Assembly (NCBI RefSeq): GCF_020708045.1
Contig: NZ_JAJFES010000001.1
Span: 310,001 to 374,000, forward strand
Reading direction: 5' to 3'
Source: Massilia sp. IC2-278
GTDB taxonomy: Bacteria; Pseudomonadota; Gammaproteobacteria; Burkholderiales; Burkholderiaceae_D
Length of the DNA: 64,000 bases
The stretch's first letter is position 1. The number at the start of each line of letters is the position of its first letter. Below the pieces are notes generated by a model, which was given only the letters and a program-made list of their open reading frames with translations, searched no databases and was not told the origin of the DNA. The position numbers were made by a program, and so were the translations under genes. This document shows positions 16,587-24,527 of the stretch, in pieces.

Positions 16587-17192
16587 TCAGGCCATCCCGC
16601 CCGTGCTCATGAACCAGCCGAGCGCCAGGCAGTTGACGAAGACGGTAAACCACAGGCTGGGCTGGAAGCTTGGCTTCGACGATTTGTGCCGAAGCAGGTG
16701 CTGGGCCAGCAGGGCGCCGGGCCAGCCACCGGCCAGGCCGAGCATGTGCAGCGTGCTTTCCTTCGTGCGCCAGGCATTCTTGCGCGCCGCGGCCTTGTCG
16801 CTCGCGTAGACGAGGAAAGTCAGCAGGCTGATGCCGGCATACACGCCCAGTGCCCAGGCAGGCAAGCGGCCAACCGCCACGAACAGGGCGATCGCGCCGA
16901 AAAAGCCGCAGGCCAGCAGCGCCCGGGCCGGGCTGCCCGCAGAACCCTGGCGGCGCGCGGTCCCTGCGCGGTAGAAGGCGACCTTGCCGGCGCGCGGCTG
17001 TCCGCGTTCGTTGGCCGTCAGCTCATAGGTCACGATCTCGTTGCCGGCCGGGCGGCCGCGCTGGCCGTCGAACGCGCTGATGTGGACAAAGACGGTCGGC
17101 CCGCCGCCGTTCGGCGTGATGAAGCCGAAGCCTTGCTCGTCTTTCCAGGTCGTGATTCGTCCGGCGTAACGGATCGGTTTGGCGGCGCGCAT
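16587..17192 (-). CDS. Cold-shock domain / DUF1294 membrane protein
   Basis: A 201-aa fusion. An N-terminal cold-shock domain (about residues 1-70) has the RNA-binding motifs GFGFI and VFVHIS. A DUF1294 membrane part follows, with about four helices and the motif YASDKAAARKNAWR (about residues 120-190). The ATG at 17192 is chosen because the fold starts there; about 80 upstream codons look non-coding. This fusion is widespread in proteobacteria, and its role (RNA binding at the membrane) is not established. It faces katB tail to tail. Confidence 0.8.
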   Translation of the reverse strand: MRAAKPIRYAGRITTWKDEQGFGFITPNGGGPTVFVHISAFDGQRGRPAGNEIVTYELTANERGQPRAGKVAFYRAGTARRQGSAGSPARALLACGFFGAIALFVAVGRLPAWALGVYAGISLLTFLVYASDKAAARKNAWRTKESTLHMLGLAGGWPGALLAQHLLRHKSSKPSFQPSLWFTVFVNCLALGWFMSTGGMA

Positions 17193-17452
17193 CGTGCAGG
17201 TCACTCGTCGGTAAAACGGCAAGTGTAGTCCCGGTTTTGCATTCAGGCAATGCGCTGCGGGTGCCGCGGGCATGGCAGCGCCTGCCGTCCTTATGCCGCA
17301 TACATCCGAACGCGCGCCGATCGAGATTGTTTGGTGATGCCGCAACCGGCCGCGCTTGCCATCGGGTATCGCGGTCCTAGACTGAATCGGCCGCGTGGCG
17401 TATCCGCGCAATCCCGCGCGGGCAAGCACACCCGGCTGGAGGGAGAATCATC

Positions 17453-17875
17453 ATGCGAATTTCACTGTTCATGGCAAGCGCATCCCTGCTCGCGGCGGCG
17501 GCAGGCGCCCATGCGCAAACGCCCGGCGCTGCGCCGGGTCCAAGCGACGCGATCTCGTCGGTGCAGGTGAGGGCGCCGGTCTCGGCGCTGCGTATCCGCG
17601 ACGACCAGGCCCGGCAGATCACCGGGGCCTACGGTTTGTCGAACGGCAGCTACCTGAAGGTGCATACCGAACCGCGCTACATTGTCGCCACCATCGACCA
17701 CGATACGACGCTGCGGCTGTATGCCGTCAAGCCCTACCACTTCGTGTCGGCCGACAACAAGGTGACGATGGAATTCAACCGCGGTCCCGCCGGCGAAGAC
17801 ATGCTGATGAGCTATGTGCCGGAAACGGGCCTGGCCTGGATTACCTTGACGTCGGCGCCGCTGGCAGGGCGCTGA
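17453..17875 (+). CDS. Small exported protein, paralogue A beside katA
   Basis: A 140-aa protein with a signal peptide (about residues 1-21, ending AHAQ). The mature part is beta-rich: GAYGLSNGSYLKVH, then RYIVATIDH, LRLYAVKPYHFVS and KVTMEFNR. The same order of blocks recurs in the 148-aa protein at 19610 (GEYRLSNGSSMSLS, RMYARIG, LQLVAVSPYVFVG, QVKIVVEE), so they are paralogues. No catalytic residue is apparent. A ligand-binding or lipocalin-like small barrel is possible. It is convergent with katA across a shared hairpin. Confidence 0.65.
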   Translation: MRISLFMASASLLAAAAGAHAQTPGAAPGPSDAISSVQVRAPVSALRIRDDQARQITGAYGLSNGSYLKVHTEPRYIVATIDHDTTLRLYAVKPYHFVSADNKVTMEFNRGPAGEDMLMSYVPETGLAWITLTSAPLAGR

Positions 17876-17887
17876 ACGAAACGAAAA

Positions 17888-17909
17888 GAGGCGCCACAAA
17901 GGGCGCCTC
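17888..17909 (-). terminator. Terminator of katA
   Basis: GAGGCGCC/GGCGCCTC stem between the convergent katA and paralogue A genes, followed by TTTTCGTTTC on the minus strand. Confidence 0.7.
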
Positions 17910-17930
17910 CGTCCTGCCGGCCGCTGTCGA

Positions 17931-19394
17931 TCAGTCGACGTTGCGGCCGCGCGCCTTCAGCGCCGCGCGCACGCCGCGGCCATAAGCCGGGTCCGCCTTG
18001 TCGAACAGGCGCAGCTGGCGCGCCAGGATCGCGTCGGTGACCTGGCTCAGCGGACCGGCCAGGTTGTCGAACAGGTTCTGCTGCTCCTCGGCGCTCATCA
18101 GGCGGAACAGGTTGCCGGGCTGGGTGTAGTCGTCTTCCTGGCCGCGGAAGTCGAAGCGGCCGGCGTCGCCTTGCAGCGGCAGCGCATGTTCGCCGTGGCC
18201 CATGCCGAGCGCGCCCTTGCCGACCGGGTCGACCGGGTCGTAGATCGGGGCGGCGCCGACATTCGCGATCGCCATCGCACCGTCGCGCTGCTGGTTGTGG
18301 AAGGGGCAGCGCGGGGCGTTCACCGGCAGGTGCTGGTGGTTGGTGCCGACGCGGTAGAGCTGGGCGTCGTGGTAGGCGAACAGGCGGCCCTGCAGCATCT
18401 TGTCCGGCGAGTAGCCCATGCCCGGCGGCACGTTGGCCGGCGAGAAGGCGGCCTGCTCGACTTCCATGTGGTAGTTGCGCGGGTTGCGGTTCAGTTCCAG
18501 CACGCCCACCTGCAGCAGCGGGAAGTCGCCGTGCGGCCACACCTTGGTCAGGTCGAACGGGTTCCAGCCGGTGCGCGCTTCCCAGTCGTCGAGCTGCTCC
18601 TGGGTTGCCAGCTGCACCTTCACGTCCCATTGCGGGTAGTCGCCGGCGGCGATCGCCTCGAACAGGTCGCGCCCGGCGTGGTCCGGGTCGGCGCCGCCGA
18701 GGCGCACGGCTTCGGCGTTGCTCAGGTTCTTGATGCCCTGGCGCGTCTTGAAGTGCCATTTCACGTAGGTGCGTTCGCCGTTCTCGTTGATCAGGCTATA
18801 GGTATGGCTGCCGAAGCCGTCCATGTGGCGGTAGCCATCCGGGGTGCCGCGGCTGGAGAACAGGATCGTTACCTGGTGCAGGCTTTCCGGCGCCTGGCTC
18901 CAAAAGTCGAACATCATGTTGGCCGACTTCAGGTTGCTGTCGGGCTGGCGCTTCTGGGTGTGGATGAAGTCCGGGAACTTGATCGGGTCTTTCAGGAAGA
19001 ACACCGGCGTGTTGTTGCCGACCACGTCCCAGTTGCCTTCCTCGGTATAGAAGCGCAGGGCGAAGCCGCGCGGATCGCGTTCGGTGTCGGCGCTGCCTTT
19101 CTCGCCGCCGACGGTCGAGAAGCGCAGGAAGGTTTCGGTCTGCTTGCCGACTTCGGCGAACAGCTTGGCCTTGGTGAAGGCGGTGATGTCGCGCGTGACC
19201 GTGAAGGTACCGTAGGCGCCCGAACCCTTGGCGTGCACCACGCGCTCGGGAATGCGCTCGCGGTTGAAGTGCTGCAGCTTCTCGATCAGGTGGAAGTCCT
19301 GCAGCAGCAGCGGGCCGTTGCGGCCGGCGCTCAGCGAGTTCTGGTTGTCGGCAACGGGGATGCCGGAAGCGGTGGTGAGGCGTGGGCGGTTCAT
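17931..19394 (-). CDS. katA: Cytoplasmic monofunctional catalase
   Basis: A 487-aa haem catalase without signal peptide. The distal His54 lies in RVVHAKGSGAYG, the Asn in WDVVGNNTPVFF and the proximal Tyr341 in RLFAYHDAQLYRVG. Length and the C-terminal end are those of clade 3 small-subunit catalases. AGGAG precedes the ATG at 19394. It shares the family with katB 1.5 kb away but differs in cell location, so the two are likely to protect cytoplasm and envelope separately. The 215-base divergent region to the next gene must hold its promoter; a single ATAG-N7-CTAA at 19484-19498 is a poor OxyR half-site. Confidence 0.93.
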   Translation of the reverse strand: MNRPRLTTASGIPVADNQNSLSAGRNGPLLLQDFHLIEKLQHFNRERIPERVVHAKGSGAYGTFTVTRDITAFTKAKLFAEVGKQTETFLRFSTVGGEKGSADTERDPRGFALRFYTEEGNWDVVGNNTPVFFLKDPIKFPDFIHTQKRQPDSNLKSANMMFDFWSQAPESLHQVTILFSSRGTPDGYRHMDGFGSHTYSLINENGERTYVKWHFKTRQGIKNLSNAEAVRLGGADPDHAGRDLFEAIAAGDYPQWDVKVQLATQEQLDDWEARTGWNPFDLTKVWPHGDFPLLQVGVLELNRNPRNYHMEVEQAAFSPANVPPGMGYSPDKMLQGRLFAYHDAQLYRVGTNHQHLPVNAPRCPFHNQQRDGAMAIANVGAAPIYDPVDPVGKGALGMGHGEHALPLQGDAGRFDFRGQEDDYTQPGNLFRLMSAEEQQNLFDNLAGPLSQVTDAILARQLRLFDKADPAYGRGVRAALKARGRNVD

Positions 19395-19609
19395 GCGATC
19401 TCCTGGTCAAAGTGCGTAATTTGATGAAGGAGATTCTATTTGCTGCTGAGTAAAAGATAAATTTAATTGATTTGATTATTCCGATAGTGATTCCCTAAGC
19501 AGCCTCTACTGCTGACAGAAAGTCCTCGCGTGCCGCTCAAGCCTGCCTATACTCAAACAGGAAAAAGGCGCGCCAAGACGTCAGTGGTTGATTACTCAGA
19601 GGAGACATC

Positions 19610-20056
19610 ATGAAGCGACTGATTATCGGATTTGCCTGTCTGTGGCCGGCAATCGCCGCCGCCCAGGCGGCACAGGACCCCGCGGTGAACACGGCAGCGG
19701 CGGTGCGGGTGACGGGGACACCCGAGCGCATTTCTCTACCGCCTCAACTCTACAACGTATGGTATGACGAGTTCAATGCGGTCGCAGGCGAGTACAGGCT
19801 GTCGAACGGATCAAGTATGTCGCTGAGCATGTGGGGCAACCGCATGTACGCGCGAATCGGCAAAGAAGCACCGCTGCAGCTTGTTGCCGTGTCGCCTTAC
19901 GTATTCGTGGGACGTGCGCGGCAGGTCAAGATCGTCGTCGAGGAACCGGATCGAGCCGACGGCAACCGGATTCATGCGACTGTGCTCCTGCCAGCCAGGA
20001 TGCTGTCGAGTCACGCTTCCATGGAGGAATACACGACCATTCTTGCGCAGCGCTGA
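19610..20056 (+). CDS. Small exported protein, paralogue B beside katA
   Basis: A 148-aa protein with a signal peptide (about residues 1-20, ending AAAQA). A GAGGAG precedes ATG 19610. The body shares block order and the LSNGS motif with the protein at 17453. It is divergently transcribed from katA, so the two paralogues stand on both sides of the catalase gene. Function unknown; a duplicated exported protein associated with peroxide defence is the inference from context. Confidence 0.65.
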   Translation: MKRLIIGFACLWPAIAAAQAAQDPAVNTAAAVRVTGTPERISLPPQLYNVWYDEFNAVAGEYRLSNGSSMSLSMWGNRMYARIGKEAPLQLVAVSPYVFVGRARQVKIVVEEPDRADGNRIHATVLLPARMLSSHASMEEYTTILAQR

Positions 20057-20074
20057 TCCGGGTGGCCAGCGGTT

Positions 20075-20115
20075 CCGGGCCAGGTCCTGGATAAAAGACC
20101 TGACCCGGCTGTTTT
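20075..20115. terminator. Bidirectional terminator
   Basis: CCGGGCCAGGTC/GACCTGACCCGG stem with a 10-nt loop, followed by TTTT at 20112-20115 on the plus strand. It lies between paralogue B and the convergent 32-aa peptide gene. Confidence 0.75.
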
Positions 20116-20119
20116 CCCA

Positions 20120-20218
20120 TCAATAGCGGCGCACGGACGCGCTGCCCTGGCGGTTCATACGGGTCTGGATTTTTTTCCAGATAAAGCCGGCAATCGCCAT
20201 CATGATCATCTTGCGCAT
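20120..20218 (-). CDS. 32-aa basic small protein
   Basis: A short gene with a perfect AAGGAG nine bases before ATG 20218. It encodes 32 residues: a hydrophobic start (MRKMIMMAIAGFIWKK) then a basic, Arg-rich tail. The amphipathic or membrane-touching N-terminus followed by a charged tail suggests a small peripheral membrane protein. It lies 51 bases downstream of the three-helix protein gene at 20270 in the same direction and is probably the last gene of the SDR-Ku operon. A terminator hairpin lies right after its TGA. Confidence 0.6.
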   Translation of the reverse strand: MRKMIMMAIAGFIWKKIQTRMNRQGSASVRRY

Positions 20219-20269
20219 CGTAATTCTCCTTGAGTAAGCGGCCATCGCCGCGTGAAAAATGCCTCGGGT

Positions 20270-20551
20270 TCAGCCCGGCGATTTGCCGGCGCCGGCCTGC
20301 AGGCGGTTATCGGTCGTACCTTTGTCGTTTTTCCAGATGCCGCGGATGTTCATGGCCATCAGCGCCACCTGCAGCGCGATCAGGGCCCAGGCGCCGTCGT
20401 GCACGCCCCAGACGATCCACAGGATATTGCTGAGGATGAACATCCAGAAGCCGAACACGCGCTTCCCGGCGCGTTGCGAGCCGATCAGGAAGGCGGCGTA
20501 CAGGCTCACCGCCATCGCGGGCCACTGGAGGAAGTCGATGAATGCATCCAT
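20270..20551 (-). CDS. Small three-helix membrane protein
   Basis: A 93-aa protein with three hydrophobic helices (about residues 8-24, 32-50 and 54-70) and a polar tail. The aromatic-rich helices (FGFWMFILSNILWIVWG) resemble small SemiSWEET/PnuC-like or YgjV-type membrane proteins, but I cannot fix the family. Its ATG is only 6 bases after the Ku stop codon, so it belongs to the Ku transcript. Confidence 0.65.
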   Translation of the reverse strand: MDAFIDFLQWPAMAVSLYAAFLIGSQRAGKRVFGFWMFILSNILWIVWGVHDGAWALIALQVALMAMNIRGIWKNDKGTTDNRLQAGAGKSPG

Positions 20552-20557
20552 GTGCGC

Positions 20558-21631
20558 CTACGCCGCCTTCCTGCGGCGTGCCGGGGCGGCTGCCGTGCTG
20601 GTCTTTTTGGCGGCGACGGCTTTCTTCGCCGGGGCCTTTTTTGCGGCCGGCTTTGCAGCCGCGGCCCGCTTCGGCTTGTCGGCGCTGGCGGCCACGTGTT
20701 CGCGCGAACTGGCGGCCGTCTTGCGGCGCGGCGGCGGCGCGTCGTCCTCGTCGTCGTCTTCGGACGGCTTGTGCGCGCGTTTTGGCGGCGGCGGTTCGTC
20801 GTCGTCATCGTCGTCCAGGGCGGCCGCCTTGCCCGGTTTCTTGCCCAGGCTGGCCTGCAGCAGCGACACCAGGTCGATGACGTTGGTGGTCTTCGCCGGT
20901 TTCTCGTCCGGGTCGGGCATGGTGATGGTCTTGGTCTGCTTGGCCTTGATCTTCTTCTGCACCAGGGCCAGCACGTCCTCGCGGTAGGTGTCGTGGTACT
21001 GGTTCGGTTTCCAGTCCTCGCTCATGCCCTCGACCAGGGCCATCGCCATCTTCAGTTCCTTGGCGCTGATCGTGGCGGCTTTCGCCTTCGGCGACGGAAT
21101 CTTCAGGTCGTCGGTCTCGCGGATCTCGTCCGGGTAGCGCAGGGTGTTCAGGACGATGGTGTCGCCGATGCACACCAGCGCCGCCAGATGCTGCTTGACG
21201 CGGATAACGACGTTCGCGATGCCGATCTTGCCGACTTCCTTCAGCGTTTCGCGCAGCAGCGCATACACCTTGTCGCCGCCCTTGCCGGGCGCCAGGTAAT
21301 AGGGATGGTCGTAGTAGAGCAGCGGCACGTCCTCGGCATCGACGAAGGCGAGGATGTCGATGGTCTGGGTCGCTTCCGGATTCGCGCGGCGCAGGTCCTC
21401 GTCGGACAGCACCACGTACTCGCCGGATTCGTACTCGTAGCCCTTGACGATGTCGTCCCAGGAGACTTCCTTGCCGGTGTTCTTGTTGTAGCGCTTGAAC
21501 CCGATCGGGGCGAAATCGCGGCGGTCGAGCATGGAAAGGTCGAGCGAATTGCTGCTCACCGCGGGATACATTTCGACCGGAATGTGGACCAGACCGAAGC
21601 TGATCGCGCCCTTCCACATGCTGCGTGCCAT
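20558..21631 (-). CDS. ku: Non-homologous end-joining protein Ku
   Basis: A 357-aa Ku that binds double-strand DNA ends and recruits LigD. ATG 21631 follows AAAGGAGAC and gives the usual start MARSMWKGAISFGLV. The core Ku barrel spans about residues 1-255 (for example VPLLYYDHPYYLAP and YHDTYREDVLALV). The C-terminal tail is unusual: an acidic run (DDDDDDE, about 280) then a Lys/Ala-rich tail of histone H1 type. Basic Ku tails are known to aid DNA binding and bridging. Eleven bases separate it from the upstream SDR gene. Confidence 0.95.
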   Translation of the reverse strand: MARSMWKGAISFGLVHIPVEMYPAVSSNSLDLSMLDRRDFAPIGFKRYNKNTGKEVSWDDIVKGYEYESGEYVVLSDEDLRRANPEATQTIDILAFVDAEDVPLLYYDHPYYLAPGKGGDKVYALLRETLKEVGKIGIANVVIRVKQHLAALVCIGDTIVLNTLRYPDEIRETDDLKIPSPKAKAATISAKELKMAMALVEGMSEDWKPNQYHDTYREDVLALVQKKIKAKQTKTITMPDPDEKPAKTTNVIDLVSLLQASLGKKPGKAAALDDDDDDEPPPPKRAHKPSEDDDEDDAPPPRRKTAASSREHVAASADKPKRAAAAKPAAKKAPAKKAVAAKKTSTAAAPARRRKAA

Positions 21632-21642
21632 GGCTGTCTCCT

Positions 21643-22608
21643 TTATTCGCCGACGCTGCCGGTCACCGGCAGCACGATGCCCGTGATGTAGCTCGAGCAG
21701 GCGTTCGATGCCAGGAACACGTAGGCCGGCGAGAGTTCCTCGGGCTGGGCCGCGCGGCCGTAGGTGGTGCTCTCGCCGAAGTGGACTATCTTGTCCGGCG
21801 ACTGGTCGGCCGGATTGAGTGGCGTCCATACCGGACCCGGCGCCACGCAGTTCACGCGGATGCCTTTATCGAGCAAATTGGCTGCCAGCGACATGGTAAA
21901 GGCGTGGATCGCGCCCTTGGTCGAGGAATAGTCGAGCAGCAGCTTCGAGCCCTTCAAGCCGGTGACCGAGCCGGTGTTCACGATGGCGGCGCCGCGCTTC
22001 ATGTAGGGCAGGGCGGCCTTGGCCATGTGGAAGTAGCCGTAGATGTTGGTGCGCATGGTTTCGTCGAAGCGCTCCTCGGTGATGTCGAGCAGGCTGCTGG
22101 CGTGTTCCTGGAAGGCGGCGTTGTTGACCAGTACGTCCAGGCGGCCCCATTCGGCCACCACGGCGTCGACCGCCTGCTGGCAGAATTCCATGTCCTTGAC
22201 GTCGCCGGCGATGGTGACGCAGCGGCGTCCTTCGGCCTCGATGCAGCGCTGGGTCTCGGCGGCGTCTTCGTGTTCGTTCAGGTAGAGCACGGCAACGTCG
22301 GCGCCTTCGCGCGCGAACAGCACGGCCACCGAGCGGCCGATGCCGGAGTCGCCGCCGGTGACGATCGCCACCTGGCCCTCGAGCTTGCCGCTGCCCTTGT
22401 AGTGTTCCGCCATGAAGCGCGGCTTGACGGCCATTTGGGCTTCCAGGCCGGGCTTGGCCAGGTGCTGCTCGGGCATCGGCGGCACCGGCTGTTCGGCGCC
22501 GATCTGCACCGGCTTGCTACCTTCCTCTTCCTTCTGGCTGGCGTCGAGCTGGTCCTGGCGGTTCTGGATTGCTTTCTGGTGGTTTGCTACATCGTCCTGG
22601 TTGGCCAT
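21643..22608 (-). CDS. SDR oxidoreductase, general-stress type (YghA/GSP39-like)
   Basis: A 321-aa short-chain dehydrogenase with a 75-residue polar N-terminal extension rich in Gln, Glu and Pro, typical of the YghA/GSP39 branch. NAD(P) site TGGDSGIGR starts at residue 84; catalytic Ser214, Tyr227 and Lys231 are present. ATG 22608 follows AAAGGAAG. It is the first gene of the operon SDR-Ku-membrane protein-small peptide. This pairing fits a stationary-phase or desiccation-stress operon. The substrate is unknown. Confidence 0.85.
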   Translation of the reverse strand: MANQDDVANHQKAIQNRQDQLDASQKEEEGSKPVQIGAEQPVPPMPEQHLAKPGLEAQMAVKPRFMAEHYKGSGKLEGQVAIVTGGDSGIGRSVAVLFAREGADVAVLYLNEHEDAAETQRCIEAEGRRCVTIAGDVKDMEFCQQAVDAVVAEWGRLDVLVNNAAFQEHASSLLDITEERFDETMRTNIYGYFHMAKAALPYMKRGAAIVNTGSVTGLKGSKLLLDYSSTKGAIHAFTMSLAANLLDKGIRVNCVAPGPVWTPLNPADQSPDKIVHFGESTTYGRAAQPEELSPAYVFLASNACSSYITGIVLPVTGSVGE

Positions 22609-22783
22609 TGCGCTTCCTTTGAAAACGGGTTCTTGACCGGACCAGTATCGGCCGCGGGCGGGCAGCGCGACGGTGCGGTTCCACACACAAGGGCGAACGT
22701 CCTGTTCGATGGTATGCGAATATGTCAAAATTCACGGCGTAGAGTTGCATGGCGTAACGAATATGCATGACAAGGAGAAAAAC

Positions 22784-24268
22784 ATGCCTCAGCAGGCCGA
22801 GCCGCAAGGCCAACGTACCGGGTTGTTCGTCAACCCGGCCGCACCGCGGCGCGCGCAGTTCCAGGCCGAGGCCGGCAGCCGCTTCGCCAGCCTGGCGCTG
22901 GCCGACGGCGCCGAGGCCGCGCTCGAATTGCTGGGGCGCGGGCCGGTCGACCTGCTGGTCATCGACCTCGAACGCTTCGACCCCGAACTCGACCTGGCCG
23001 GCCTGGCCCAGCTGGTCGCGTTCCGCGCCGGCGCCCCGATCCTGGTCCTGTGCCCGTTCTCGAACGCGCGCTGGCTGCCGGCGCTGATGGCGCACGGCCC
23101 GCTCGCCTACGCCATCACCCCGCTGGCCCAGGACGCCATGGAAGCAGCGCTGGACGGGGCCCTGGCCGCCAGCCCAGCCGAGGCGCCGGCGCCGGCGCCG
23201 CGCGAAGCCGAACTCCTGGAACTGGCCGCGCTGCGCGCCCGCGTGCAGGCCGCCCTGGGCGAGGGCGAAGACCTGGCCGCGTTGTCCGAGCGCCTGTGCG
23301 AGGCCCTGTGCAGCTGGCCGGGCGTGGTGCACGCGTCCCTGTTCTGCCTGCAGCCGGGCGGCGACCTGCAACTGCAGGCCCAGCACGGTGTGCACCGCGA
23401 ACTGAATCGCGAACTGAATTTGGCGCGTGTGCTGGGGCGCGGCGAGCGCCTGCTGCAGTCGCCGCTGCGCCATGCCTTCCCGGGCCTGCTGGCGGCTGCC
23501 ACGAACAGCCTGGCCCTGCTCGACGCGCCGGAAAAGTCGGGCGAGCCGGAACTGAGCGCGGCGCTGCGCGCGCATGGCGTGGAAATGGTGCTGGGCTTGC
23601 CGATCCCGGCCGGCGGGCCGGGCGGCGCGCGCGGGTCGCTGTGCCTGCTGTTCGACGCCGGCCGCCGCTTCAGCCCGGACGCGCTGGCGGCGCTGGAAGG
23701 CCTGGCAGCGCTGGCCGCGGTCGGCCTGCGCCTGGCCGACATGGGACGCGAGAGCGAGGAACTGCTGGCGCGCCTGACCCACATCTCGACGGTCGACGCC
23801 CTGACCGGCGTGGCCAACCGGCGCCACGGCGAAACCCTGCTGGAAGGGGAAATCAAGCGCGCCCGGCGCTACCGCCTGCCGCTGGCGCTGATCGCCTTCG
23901 ACATCGACCGCTTCAAGGAAGTCAACGACCGCTACGGCCACCCGGTGGGCGACATCGCCTTGCGCACGGTGGCGGAAGCGGCGCAGAAGCTGGTGCGATC
24001 GAGCGACATCGTGGTGCGCTCGGGCGGCGAGGATTTCCAGGTGATCGCGCCGCACACCAGCGCCATCGACGGCTTGAAGATGGCCGAGAAGCTGCGCGTG
24101 GCGATCGCCTCGACCCTGATCCCCGGCTGCGACCAGGTCACCGTCAGCCTCGGCGTGGCCCAGCTCGGCGACCAGGAAAGCGCGGACTCGCTGACCGTGC
24201 GCGTGAACGCCGCGCTGGCCAGGGCCAAGCGGGCGGGGCGCAATTGCGTCGAGCTGGCGATGTCGTAG
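22784..24268 (+). CDS. GAF-GGDEF domain protein with variant GGEDF motif
   Basis: A 494-aa cytoplasmic protein. ATG 22784 follows AAGGAG. The N-terminus (about 10-125) resembles a receiver fold, with VIDLE at the expected Asp strand but without the full acidic pocket. A GAF-like region (about 160-320) and a diguanylate cyclase domain (about 335-494) follow. The signature reads GGEDF (residues 414-418) instead of GGDEF or GGEEF: the catalytic fourth position is Asp rather than Glu. The inhibitory site RxxD (RSSD) sits exactly five residues upstream. It may be a weak cyclase or a c-di-GMP sensor. Its TAG stop codon is part of the repeat that begins at 24264. Confidence 0.82.
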   Translation: MPQQAEPQGQRTGLFVNPAAPRRAQFQAEAGSRFASLALADGAEAALELLGRGPVDLLVIDLERFDPELDLAGLAQLVAFRAGAPILVLCPFSNARWLPALMAHGPLAYAITPLAQDAMEAALDGALAASPAEAPAPAPREAELLELAALRARVQAALGEGEDLAALSERLCEALCSWPGVVHASLFCLQPGGDLQLQAQHGVHRELNRELNLARVLGRGERLLQSPLRHAFPGLLAAATNSLALLDAPEKSGEPELSAALRAHGVEMVLGLPIPAGGPGGARGSLCLLFDAGRRFSPDALAALEGLAALAAVGLRLADMGRESEELLARLTHISTVDALTGVANRRHGETLLEGEIKRARRYRLPLALIAFDIDRFKEVNDRYGHPVGDIALRTVAEAAQKLVRSSDIVVRSGGEDFQVIAPHTSAIDGLKMAEKLRVAIASTLIPGCDQVTVSLGVAQLGDQESADSLTVRVNAALARAKRAGRNCVELAMS

Positions 24269-24291
24269 GGTGGGTACCCCGTGCCCACGCG
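24264..24291. repeat. Palindromic intergenic repeat, copy 2a
   Basis: CGTAGGGTGGGTACC...GTGCCCACGCG. Its TAG is the stop codon of the GGEDF gene. Confidence 0.65.
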
Positions 24292-24318
24292 TGACGCGTG
24301 ATCTGTGTTAGCCGTATT

Positions 24319-24347
24319 CGTACGGTGGGCACGCTGTGCCCACGCGG
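24319..24347. repeat. Palindromic intergenic repeat, copy 2b
   Basis: CGTACGGTGGGCAC-GCT-GTGCCCACGCGG, an inverted partner of copy 2c. Confidence 0.72.
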
Positions 24348-24432
24348 AACGACGCGCTAACGAGACGCTCGATCGGACGTTGGCGGCTGAGTGCTGATTC
24401 GTCTCCAAAAAAAGCAGCCACGGTGCACGCCT

Positions 24433-24462
24433 CCGCGTGGGCACGGAGTGCCCACCGTACGG
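24433..24462. repeat. Palindromic intergenic repeat, copy 2c
   Basis: CCGCGTGGGCACGG-AGTGCCCACCGTACGG. It is nearly identical to the copy at 40022 (one or two differences in the loop) and is followed by the same GTCGA. Confidence 0.75.
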
Positions 24463-24527
24463 TCGACATGTCGACCTGAACACGGGCGCCCACCCGAGCA
24501 CAACACGACTTTAAAAACGGAAACACA

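Noticed and set aside
17193..17429. 80-residue extension of the CSD-DUF1294 protein
   Set aside because: Arg-rich translation without structure; the cold-shock fold starts at the ATG chosen.
19484..19509. OxyR site in front of katA
   Set aside because: ATAG-N7-CTAA occurs once, but the next elements at the expected 11-bp steps are missing.
22517..24055. Open frame of 512 codons opposite the GGEDF gene
   Set aside because: Low-complexity Arg/Gln/Ala translation, no motifs; the plus strand has clear domains and a ribosome site.
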